Shown piece after piece: positions 23,940 through 33,102 of a stretch of DNA of 64,000 nt. Within the stretch, counting starts at the first letter, position 1, and each line of letters starts with the position of its first letter. The notes beneath the pieces are model-generated. The model did no database searches and was not told the DNA's origin. It saw only the letters and a list, made by a program, of their open reading frames with translations. A program made the position numbers and the translations under genes. Source of the DNA: Pocillopora verrucosa (taxonomy: Eukaryota > Cnidaria > Anthozoa > Scleractinia > Pocilloporidae); contig NC_089321.1 in assembly GCF_036669915.1 (NCBI RefSeq), forward strand, positions 11,201,414 through 11,265,413, read 5' to 3'.

Positions 23940-26900
23940 TCATCCAGGCTTTCCTGGTTTTCTAAATTTAGCTTGTACAAATATCCTTGGTACATCAACT
24001 CCTTCCTTTTTATTAACAGTCCTCCTGTGAGCATAATCATTGACTAATGTTTCAAATCCAGCTTGATGGAAGAGTGTTTCAACAAGATCTGTAAGAGCAA
24101 AACAAGAAAAAGCACTGTAACAAGGGAAGAAAAATTTTCAATAATTGGCATCAAGTTGTCTTTTTTTTTTTACAATGGGAGAAAAAGGAGAAACAAAGTT
24201 ACCAACCATAGATGTTCTACCAAGCCCCTTCCTAATGACCCCCTTATCTAAGGGTTCACTCTCTACCAATCCCTCCATCAATATTATGCCTGCTCTTTAT
24301 CAAGGCCCTTCTCTAATAACCCCACCACTCTAGGACTTCAAGTTTCTAGTAGGCCTTCCTCCCTTGTATAAGCATCCTCTCTATTAAGTCCTGTTCTATA
24401 TTAAGCCTCCTATCTGATAAGCCCCCCATTCCATTAAGTCCCCCTCTCTATTAAGCCTCCTTCCTGTAAGAGTCCCCATCTCAAATAACCCCCTCTTTGT
24501 TGAGCCCTGTTCTATATCAAGTCTCCTATCTAATAAATCTCCCTCTCCATTAAGCCATCCTCTGTTACACGTCCTTCCCCTAAGAGTCCCATCTCTGTTC
24601 TATATTAAGCCCCCTATCTAAAGCCCCCCCTCCTTTAAGCCCCACCCTCTATGAAGCCTTCCTCCCTTAAGAGTCCCCACCTTAACAAGCCCCCCTCTCT
24701 ATTGAGCCCTACAATCAATCAAGACCCCTATTAAATAAAGTCCTCCTCTCTATAAAGCATCTTTGTCTAAAACATCTCCCTCTCTGATAAACCCCCCTCC
24801 CCAATAAGCCCCTATTGCCATTGTGCCTCTCTTCCTTAAGTTGCCAACAAGTTATTGTAAAGTAAACACAAGCAAAAACATATATTTTTTTAGAAATAAA
24901 AGTAAGAGGGACAAACAAAGAAGATGTGAATTTATGAAAAGGACAAAGATGGAAAGAGGACTTCAGCTTACCTTTTGAAAAATAGTAAGCTCTAGTGCCA
25001 TCTTGTCTGACATAAAAGTTATCTGAGAGTTTGTTTGCAGGACTAAATCTTAACATAGCATGGTCATACAACCCATAATCGCGAAAGAACAGCAATCCAC
25101 CTGGTTTGAGAACCTTATTTGGATGAAAATAAAATAAAAAATATTAGTAAAAATGAATCGTTTACTGTGTCAAAGTTTACTGTGTCTTTTCCTAACCAAA
25201 CTGTGACAGGATACCTTAACAAGATCAAGACAAGTATTTAAGTGTTTTGTCTTACTTAACACTCTAACTTGCAGAATTGATTAACATGGAACTTCTCCCT
25301 ATAATATCCATACATTATTCAGCAAACAGGTGATGAGAATACTCAAACTCATCAGATACAAGATATTACTTTGATTGACCACCAAATTCTCATAACCAAT
25401 TTACAAGGAGATGTGTAGCAGCTAGAGGGGAGAATTAACAATCAGATCTTGGGAGTTAAGTAACTGACACCTCAGAAACAAGTAAGACAGTAAAAATACC
25501 AGCCATCTGTGCCTCAAGAGAATGCTCATACAACCCAGAAAAAACCAGTCTAAAGCCATATTAATTATCCGTTTACTTTGTGGGTGAACTTTGAGAATAA
25601 TGTTTGAGGAAAAAAAAAATGCAATCACTTCAGTTTACTGTTTTACCTGTATTACATTTTGAAGAACAGTCAACATCTTATCTGGATGGACAGCAGACAG
25701 GACAAACACCAAAGTTGCAATGTCCACACTACATTTTGGCACATGTGACTCTAAAGCATCCACTGTTAGGTCACAATGGAAGGCATTTACTTTTTCTTCA
25801 CCAAAAGCAGGATGTTCCTAGACAAAAAAAAACAAACAAAAATTGTAAACCCTTTAACTCCCCTGAGTGACTAAGACAGAATTTCTCCTTATAATATCAA
25901 GCAGACAAGTGATAAGAATAAAGAAAATTATTAATTTAAGAATTATTAGTTGATCTAATACCAAATTCTCTAGACTAACATCAGAAAAACTATATGACAG
26001 ACAGCAAGGAGAATCACTTATGAGATCTTGGGAGGGATGAAAGGGGTCACCTAATCTGTCAATCAGTATTATTTTTCAGAGCAATCTGTCAAGGCAGCTT
26101 TATTTTGGTTGAATCTGAATTACCAATCTTTTCAAGCTATAATTATACTGCACAAGTAAATATATGATCATAATTATGACACAAGAACAATACACTTTTC
26201 TCTCCTCTATTAATAAAGTGTAAACCATATGAATAAAATTAAATACTTAGTGTTTAAGATTCTAAGGAGTACCCTAACCATTCCCTACATACAATTCAGT
26301 GTTAACAACTGAATTGAAAATGCAAATTAGCGACCATAAAAAGTTTAAAGGCTGACATTTTGAGCATCAGCCTATTTTCAAAACAATAGACAAAGGGCTG
26401 ACCCTCTAAACTCTTTACAGTGGCTAATTTACGTTTTCAACCCAGTTGTTAACACCAAATTACCTGTTATACTCTCCCACTGATGCAGCATCACAGTTTT
26501 TTCAGAAACTTATCCCCTTTATCCATTCCCCACATGGTCTCCAAATTTGCTAAAAAGTTCTTACCTTCACAAAATCAATGGCTCTTTTTGAAAAATCGCA
26601 TGCATGAATGAAGAGATTTGGGATTTCCTCAAGTAACGGATAGAAGAGATTTCCAACACCACATCCAGCCTCCAATAAAACTTTGCTTGTAACAAAATCT
26701 GACTTGATTTCAATAAAGAAAATTTACATTTAGATTTGGAGAGCAATCACAGCTTCTGATGCATCAAGAATTGACTTTTTGTAACCAATCTCACACAGTT
26801 TCAAACTTACATGTCTTGACCAAAATTAATCACATCATTTCAACTCTGCCTGTGCCAGGCTGAAGTCAAAGGAAAGGAGAAGAGGAGTACAAGTGGATGA

Positions 26901-27611
26901 TGGAGAGCTGTCTAAGTTATTTTGTAGGATTCATAGGAAAAGAGGGTCATTACCCTCCTTAGTTCTCCCATGTTTTTTCTTTCTCATTTGTCCCCAGATT
27001 TCTTGTGTTATTTGAAAACAACCAAGCACATTCCTCTTCTAATGGAATTAAATTATTCTCTCCCTGTGGACACAAGTTTTAACTGAATGATGAAAGTTAT
27101 CTAATATAGCATTTAGATTTCCCAAAAAACACTTTGTTATTGGTCAAAAAAATTTATCCACCCTCTTGCAAAATCAAAACCAGTCATGTTTGGTAAATTG
27201 ACCAATTCTGCATTTTGGTTGTTTTTAATCTGAGTTCTTATTGGCTCCTTATGGAATTTTCCTCTACTCTGATTTGCTGTTGTGATTACTTTGGTTCCAC
27301 TTGTACAACACTCAGTCAAAGTCCTCTTCATTCCACCATAAATAGATTTGACCCTTTCCTAATTCTGTAATTTAGCACAACACACTTACCTCGCCATTTC
27401 TACTTTCACATAACAGCTCTTTGAATTCTGCAGTAGTCCAGTGTCTATCTTTGAAAAAGTTTGTAGCGTTTCTTTTATAAAATAAATCCCAATTTTTTTG
27501 GGCTTCTTTTTCTAGCTTATTCTGTTTGAATTTTGAAACAATCTTGCTATCATCTTCAAGTTTTATCTTCTCTTCTTCTGTGAGAGCACGTACATCACCT
27601 TCGTCCGCCAT
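23940..27611 (-). CDS. METTL6: METTL6, tRNA N3-methylcytidine methyltransferase
   Basis: SAM-dependent enzyme that methylates C32 of serine tRNAs, acting with seryl-tRNA synthetase in the known family members. Exons 5' to 3': 27611-27390, 26702-26565, 25817-25647, 25113-24972, 24088-23940, in one frame to 273 residues (human 284). Signature stretches are EAQKNWDLFYKRNATNFFKD in exon 1, the SAM-binding loop LLEAGCGVGN at about 83-92, ATLVFVLSAVHPDKM, LLFFRDYGLYDHAMLRF, NFYVRQDGTRAYYF and the tail TVNKKEGVDVPRIFVQAKF. The ATG at 27611 precedes ADEGDVRALTEEEK; one GTG codon upstream is open but not a start. The exon 2 acceptor is taken as aaatcaag, because only that keeps phase. Divergent from SUMO. 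Confidence 0.95.
24215..24830 (+). repeat. Pyrimidine-rich minisatellite in METTL6 intron 4
   Basis: About 600 bp of degenerate units around taagcc(c)ccctctctatt, period roughly 18-24 bp, strongly C/T on the plus strand. A 126-codon minus-strand ORF (24715-25095) is exon 4 of METTL6 read through into this array. Confidence 0.7.
25270..25461 (-). mobile_element. CCCTTTAACTCCC MITE, subfamily 1, reversed
   Basis: Reverse copy of 21766-21976: acttctccctataatatcc, attattcagcaaacaggtgatgag and the end caatcagatcttgggagttaag. In METTL6 intron 3. Confidence 0.6.
25848..26052 (-). mobile_element. CCCTTTAACTCCC MITE, subfamily 2
   Basis: aaccctttaactcccctgag ... atcttgggagggatgaaagg. The inside, gaatttctccttataatatc and accaaattctctagactaacat, matches 35611-35845 and the reverse of 58051-58257. 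In METTL6 intron 2. Confidence 0.65.
26290..26530. repeat. Penelope-type inverted repeat with decayed core
   Basis: Left arm cagtgttaacaactgaattg and right arm cagtggctaatttacgttttcaacc face each other as at 31507-31662, but the centre is mutated (ctgacattttgagcatcagc, acaaagggctgaccc) and lacks the intact CTGACGA/GAAAC pair. Confidence 0.6.
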
Positions 27612-27735
27612 CACTTATGATAACAACCGCTGACTACTATAAATATTTCCCGTGGGTCTTTGCTAATCGGAAGTTAGTGTCCCATAATACACTGCGGCAC
27701 TTGACATCTTTTAGTCGCACAAGGGAAAGTAAAAA
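27612..27735. promoter_or_regulatory. Bidirectional METTL6/SUMO promoter
   Basis: Only 124 bp separate the two divergent start codons. The stretch contains an ETS-type core CGGAAG at 27668-27673 and, at 27680-27697, tcccataatacactgcgg, which resembles the ZNF143/Staf site found in many compact metazoan promoters. There is no TATA box. Both genes must start transcription within or very near this interval. Confidence 0.7.
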
Positions 27736-30731
27736 ATGTCGGAGGAAAATAAGGTAATGTGGTTGAACGAGAATTCTTTCTACATTCAATAAGTTATTTA
27801 AATCTCAAAGAATTAATGTACAATTTCCTTTCTCTTAGGAGGTAAAACCTGAATCAGAACACATTAACCTGAAAGTTATGGGTCAGGTAAGCTGCCATTG
27901 ATCTTATCGTTCTCGTGCTTAGCGTTGAATCGAGGTGCTAGTTTGTACCCTCAGAAGAAAATGCCGTCGAAAACCTCCACAAGGAAGATTATTTTTGTCA
28001 TATTATTGGTAATTCGGCATAGATTTGGGTTCAATTATCGCGGTGATGATCGCCGATTTAAAGTACAGCGTCGAACTAAGATCAAATAACATAAGTGAGA
28101 ACAAGGAATTTGAAATCTGCTATTCTACTTCCTACACTACGGCCGTCCCACTTTCGAAATCCTCCCCATTTTACCAAAGAAATAGTGCGTTTGTTAGTAT
28201 TCAGAACCATAATGATTTGGCTTCCCGAAACGATGTCTATGTCCTGTGCTGTTTTGTTAACCACTTTGATTTGTGTATATTGTGATCTGTGGCGGGAAAC
28301 GCAACACACGTGCTTGTGTCGATTTGTAAAAAGGCCACCCTTTGACGTTCCTGTCGTTAAAAATCTTTTGCTGATTGAGCTTCTCTTCTTGCTACACAGG
28401 ACAACACAGAAGTACATTTTAAGATCAAGAAAACCACTCAATTAAAAAAACTCAAGCAAGCATACTGCGATCGCCAGGTTTGACAGTTTCGAATCATACA
28501 CGTTCTTTGATAATATTCTAGTAGTTACATTCTCTACACTGTTCTCCTCACATTTGCTATGTTACTGACAAGGAGAGTTTGTTTGACAATCAGGAGCCTC
28601 TCAAATTGGTGATTGTTTCCTTTATTTTCACAACCTTTGCATTTGATTCGAGGGTGGTACTATATGGAGAAATTAGAGGCTAGTCACTCCTAGGAATGAA
28701 AGAGTTAATACATGTTATTGTTTGAAAATACAAAAACACAGATTTCTCAAATTTAAAAGTATAACTAATTACCATGAGAACCACTGGTCAGATTTCTAAA
28801 GTTTTCTAAATATTTCTGCAAGCAAGCGTTCAATCTTGCTTAGTTTGTGTTGTGCTGATGATTTCATTGTCTTTTATGTTTAGGGTGTCCCCCTAAATTC
28901 ACTTCGGTTTCTTTTCGATGGTCAAAGAATAAATGATGATCAAACTCCTAAAGATGTAAGTATTGGACAGAACTTGAAAAATGGTCACAGTTGTTGCTGA
29001 AGCTCATTTTCATGATAAAAAGATAATCAGTTGAGTGAGGCATGGCCAAAGTTTGGCGACATGGTTTTATTTTTGGTGTTGTCACAGGCAACCTTCCTTG
29101 TTTCCAAAGGTAACTGAATCTCAAGAGCCTTGAGATTCAGAGATCAGTCAGCTATCAAACATGAATGCTTGCCAAAAGAGGTTAAAGCACATGTTACCAT
29201 TGGAAACATAGTCAGTTGTCCATGACAACAACACCATTTTAACACCAAAATGTGGTTGCTAAACTTCTGTTGCACCTTATGATAGTATTTTGAAGAATCG
29301 GGTGCCAGGAGGCAACTATTATTGATTTGAGTTCCAAAAGTTCTGTCTCAATTTGCCTGGCAAAGCCAAATAATTTTTGTTTGTTTATACTGGCTATCAT
29401 GTACATCACATACTTAGAAGTTTTAATAAATTTAATAACATTTCAATTAGAGGTAATGGACCCACTTTTAATAGAGAAGCTTTTGACTGAGGAAATTGTA
29501 GAATTTTTTGTCATATCAGGGCTCGAAATTGTGACCGATACAATGTGACTAAACCTTTTAACTTGGCAACTAAAAATTTGAGTTTAGTCACTTTGGCAAC
29601 TATGTTCCTCTGATAAATAAAATGTTAAAGGTGAGAAACAATTTCCTTAGTCTCATTTCTGCTTTTCTGCAAAAGGAAATGCAAATTTAGTCTGTTTACC
29701 TTTAAGTTAAAACTTGAAATTGCTCTAAGATCGCGACTTCTGAGGCAACATTACAGTGGCTTCTACATAGTGATCGCCGGCACAATATTTTGTTGAGAGG
29801 CTACCGAATTTAAAAGCCAAAAGTCATGAATTATTTATCACAAGAGAAAAATACACTGAACGATTTTTGTAATTTGCTGCAGGCTAGAAATTACCAGGAA
29901 GCAAGGTCGTTGTTAGTATGCAAACAAGAAGCGTTTCAAAGCCTTTCAAAAACATTTGTTCGGGGCATGAATCTCATGCAGCAGCTACCGGAGGATGTCT
30001 TTGAAACATGTTTAGTTCCAGAAGCCAAACGACTATGTCAATTAAATGGGGATCTAATCTGAGTTTCTGTTCTTTTACTATCTGGCAACTGCATTTTTGT
30101 ATTTGGCAACCATTTTTTCTTTGATAGTTGCCAAAAGGCGACTTGGAATTTTTTTTAATTTTGAGCCCTGCATATATCTTTGCTATATTATTGGTTCTCT
30201 CCAATTTGTGTTGATTCTCAAGGCATTTTAATAGCATATGATGTACTCCAATTTTTTCTCATTTTTTTTTTTTTTTTTACATTGACACAACTTATCACTC
30301 TTTTCAAAAATGAAGGAAATTTTATGGTGGTTGCTGAAAATAACAACTAGTAGGTCATTGGTCAGCACTAGCACCCAATTATATTTTAGCTCAGAGAGGC
30401 CCATGTGTTTGCCTCTGAATATTTATTGATGAACATTGTTCTATCACTTAAAACTGTGCTATTAACTTAAGATTTTGGTTTACTTTGCAATTAAGACATT
30501 TCCATTGTATTGTTATTGCTACATAAATTATTTGTAGAGAAGGTTCAGTGGGTGTGGTGTGAAACCAAACCTGTCCTTTTTCCCAAAAAATCACATGACT
30601 TTCATTCAGAACTCTTGTGTTAAACATGTGATGTCTTTGCCCTTCACAGTGATTGTTTTCTTTTTTTGCAGCTCGAAATGGAAGATGATGATGTTATCGA
30701 AGTGTACCAGGAACAGACGGGAGGGCAATGA
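27736..30731 (+). CDS. SUMO1: SUMO, small ubiquitin-like modifier (SUMO1-like core)
   Basis: Ubiquitin-fold protein conjugated to lysines of mainly nuclear proteins by the E1 SAE1/UBA2 and the E2 UBC9. Exons 27736-27753, 27839-27886, 28400-28477, 28884-28955, 30672-30731 give 91 residues. The core reads [38 protein letters not shown] and [15 protein letters not shown], closer to SUMO1 than to SUMO2/3. The di-glycine is at 89-90 with a one-residue tail (Gln) to be removed by a SENP protease. The N-terminal arm holds VKPE at 8-11, a consensus sumoylation site like the chain-forming site of SUMO2/3 and unlike SUMO1. The first exon is only six codons. The last intron holds a 654-bp transposon. 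Confidence 0.95.
28505..28710 (+). mobile_element. CCCTTTAA-type MITE, subfamily 3, worn copy
   Basis: acattctctacactgttctcc, gctatgttactgacaaggag, then ggagaaattagaggctagtc and ctcctaggaatgaaagagtta. It matches 55834-56046. In SUMO intron 3. Confidence 0.5.
29517..30170 (+). mobile_element. Non-autonomous DNA transposon, cagggctcgaaatt ends
   Basis: Begins cagggctcgaaatt and ends aattttgagccctg (terminal inverted repeats with one mismatch), flanked by the 5-bp direct repeat catat (29512-29516 and 30171-30175). Subterminal ttggcaac repeats recur in both directions. The CAGGG ends suggest a hAT-like origin, but a 5-bp duplication does not fit the usual 8 bp. It encloses a 78-codon ORF. It lies in SUMO intron 4. 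Confidence 0.65.
29826..30062 (+). CDS. 78-residue ORF inside the SUMO-intron transposon
   Basis: [15 protein letters not shown]... ending in NGDLI. It is helical, with no signal peptide or membrane segment, and I recognise no domain; it is not a transposase. It could be captured host sequence carried by the element, or a chance frame. No intron sites were seen within it. Confidence 0.3.
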   Translation: MNYLSQEKNTLNDFCNLLQARNYQEARSLLVCKQEAFQSLSKTFVRGMNLMQQLPEDVFETCLVPEAKRLCQLNGDLI

Positions 30732-31064
30732 ATTTTACCCCATACTTGACATCCACATAAGTTTGTTTTGTTCTCTTGTAGCTCAAATGGTATCATATTA
30801 CAACTTTTGTTCAGTAGCAACAACATAGTTCATTCTGGATAAGCAAAAGGTTGCTTTTATGAATAAGACTTGGTGCAAAACCAGGATTTTATATTTGTCT
30901 CCGCTTATATGCATAGAGCAATTGTTAATCTATGATAAGTTTCATTTCTTCCTGTGAATAGTTTAAGAATTTCTTTGTTTCATTCCATTTAGTTAGATTT
31001 GACCTCTTTTATAATTTGTCAGTTAAGTGTGCAGTGCTTGTTTATAAATTCAACAGTTCAGTTC

Positions 31065-31070
31065 ATTAAA
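31065..31070 (+). terminator. SUMO poly(A) signal ATTAAA
   Basis: ATTAAA about 335 nt downstream of the SUMO stop codon, followed by a T/GT-rich stretch (tatgttttgctctttcttgg), as expected of a cleavage site. Confidence 0.55.
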
Positions 31071-31506
31071 GATGTACTTTCAATTATGTTTTGCTCTTTC
31101 TTGGTAACATAGTCCAAGTATAGGAATCACATGAGCACAGGTGACATGATTTGACCCTTTAAACACCAAGAGTGATGTTCATCTAGTTTATCTTTACAAT
31201 AATCAAAGATTCAACATTACCCCTCCTGCCACCCACAGGCATTTGATTGTTATCTGTGCCAAGGGGGTGGGGAATTTGAACCAGAACTGTCAAGACTTTC
31301 CAGCAGAATAAACATGCTTTATCTGTTAATACAGAGGTGTATTAAAGTAAAAAGTTCAACTTTGTGAGCAGATAGCTCAGAAAAATGGGGATACAAGAAT
31401 ATCACAAGTGCTGATCTTGCCTTTTACAAAATCAATTGTACATACATGCAAAATCAACTTTTTCCTCTTACATTTCACCTACTAGTCTAACAAAGTATCT
31501 TTGGGG

Positions 31507-31662
31507 TATAGCAGGTAATTTAGTGTTAACAACTGGGTTGAAAACGTAAATTAGCCAATCGCTCTGACGAAGGGCTAACGCTCGAAACGTCAGCTTTTTT
31601 ACCCTTTATGGTGGCTAATTTACGTTTTCAACCCAGTTGTTAACACTAAATTACCTGCTATA

Positions 31663-31707
<45 letters not shown>

Positions 31708-31715
31708 TTTATCTT
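31507..31715 (+). repeat. Penelope-type repeat: 51-bp perfect inverted arms around hammerhead-variant core
   Basis: 31507-31557 and 31612-31662 are exact reverse complements (51 of 51). The 54-bp loop holds CTGACGA (31564-31570), stem GGGC/GCTC, and GAAACGTC (31584-31591), the conserved parts of the small hammerhead variants reported with Penelope-like elements. A conserved tail (ctctcccaccgacgcagcac) follows to about 31715. The best-preserved copy in the window. Confidence 0.8.
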
Positions 31716-33102
31716 TGGGGTAGATGCGCTGTTTGCCGTAGTGAAATTTATACTCCCTCCTCTTTAATTTTATTCTTTATAATTGGAGCCTTTCCCTAGA
31801 AAAGGATCTGAATTTCCAACTCTTTTTGGGTGAGCAGCTCTCTTTCTCTCCTTCCTCAGCTACATTTAAAGATACTACATTACTGTTTTCCTTTTTGCTT
31901 TTTGCTTTATTTCTGTAATCAAATCAGATGTTTTTAACAATGAAATATTTCAGTTTCACTTTGAGTAGGTTTCTACATGTTATACTTTTATGCTGTTTGA
32001 AAGTTGTGAAAATTGGACAAAATAGACTTCAATCTCTTTAAGCCTGTATAATATCTTAACTGTGTTAATACCTGCTTATTTCAATCCACCTTAAACTAAA
32101 CAAAATATTTTTAGGAGTAAGTCGATTTCTATAAAATGACAGGAGTTTTTCTGGTTTTAAGTGACTATCCAAAGTAATTTTTTATACAACAAACTCAACT
32201 TACAAGGATTAAAGTCAGATGAAGAAGCTGTGTGAACAAACTTTTTTTTACAGGAATATACAGAAACTGACATTGGAAAAATGAATGCAAAAACAAATTG
32301 TAAAAACTACATTTTAACCACAAGGGTAAAAACAAAAAAAGGAAAGAGAAACAGTTGTCTGTAAGACTCAAATGTCCAATTAAAAAGGCCACTAGCAAAA
32401 GAATCTTGTAACCTTTTGGGATTTCTAACCATTGTAGGTAGATTATCCTACCTACTAATATACTTCAACTTTAACCTGAACATTTCCAAAGTACACAACA
32501 CTTGGGAAAATTGCTGAAAGCAAAGTATAGATTCAATACTTCATAGATCCTTTGAGATTGTTGGCTTAAACTCTGTTTATAAAAATTAAAATACTACAAC
32601 GTTTTGTGCTTAGTATTCATTAGTAATATTATCTCTAGCGAAAAACTGAAAAGAAAAAGGTAAAATCATTTCTTCGTGAGTTGTTCAACCAAGATTTCAC
32701 CATCAAATTCAACATCTGTAAGATCAAAAGAAAAACTTTGAATTAATAACAAAGAAGTCATATTGGAGAATGCTAATTTATTTTCTTTGATACTTAATAC
32801 TACATGCAAACAGTTTTACCCTTCTTGTTTGTGAAAACACATGCTACAAAAACCCAAGATTTGATACAAGGATTGAAAAAAATGCGATTAACCAATCAAC
32901 TAAATTTTCTTTTCTCAAAAACCTTTCATATAATAAGCTGAATTATTTTGATTGGTTATAAATTGACAGTGACAGTGGGTGCAAAAGAGTTTTCACAGCT
33001 ATTGTTAAACATGACAATTGTCCTCATTGTTCATTCCTAATCTAAAAAAACTAGCTTTTGACACCTCTAACTATTGCTGTAACTAAATATTCCTCACCTC
33101 TT

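Larger units (their letters stand above)
30732..33102. other. Convergent SUMO / MSL1 3' spacer
   Basis: The SUMO 3' UTR ends probably after ATTAAA at 31065-31070. The MSL1 3' UTR is marked by a minus-strand AATAAA near 32777. Between them is the intact Penelope-type inverted repeat (31507-31715). The rest is AT-rich, with no convincing exon. Confidence 0.5.

Noticed and set aside
24715-25095. 126-codon minus ORF
   Set aside because: Exon 4 of METTL6 read through its donor into the intron minisatellite.
32660-32720. Minus-strand stretch after ttgatcttacag reading DVEFDGEILVEQLTKK then stop
   Set aside because: It looks like a last exon, but its phase does not fit MSL1 and no partner exons are visible; probably chance within the MSL1 3' flank.
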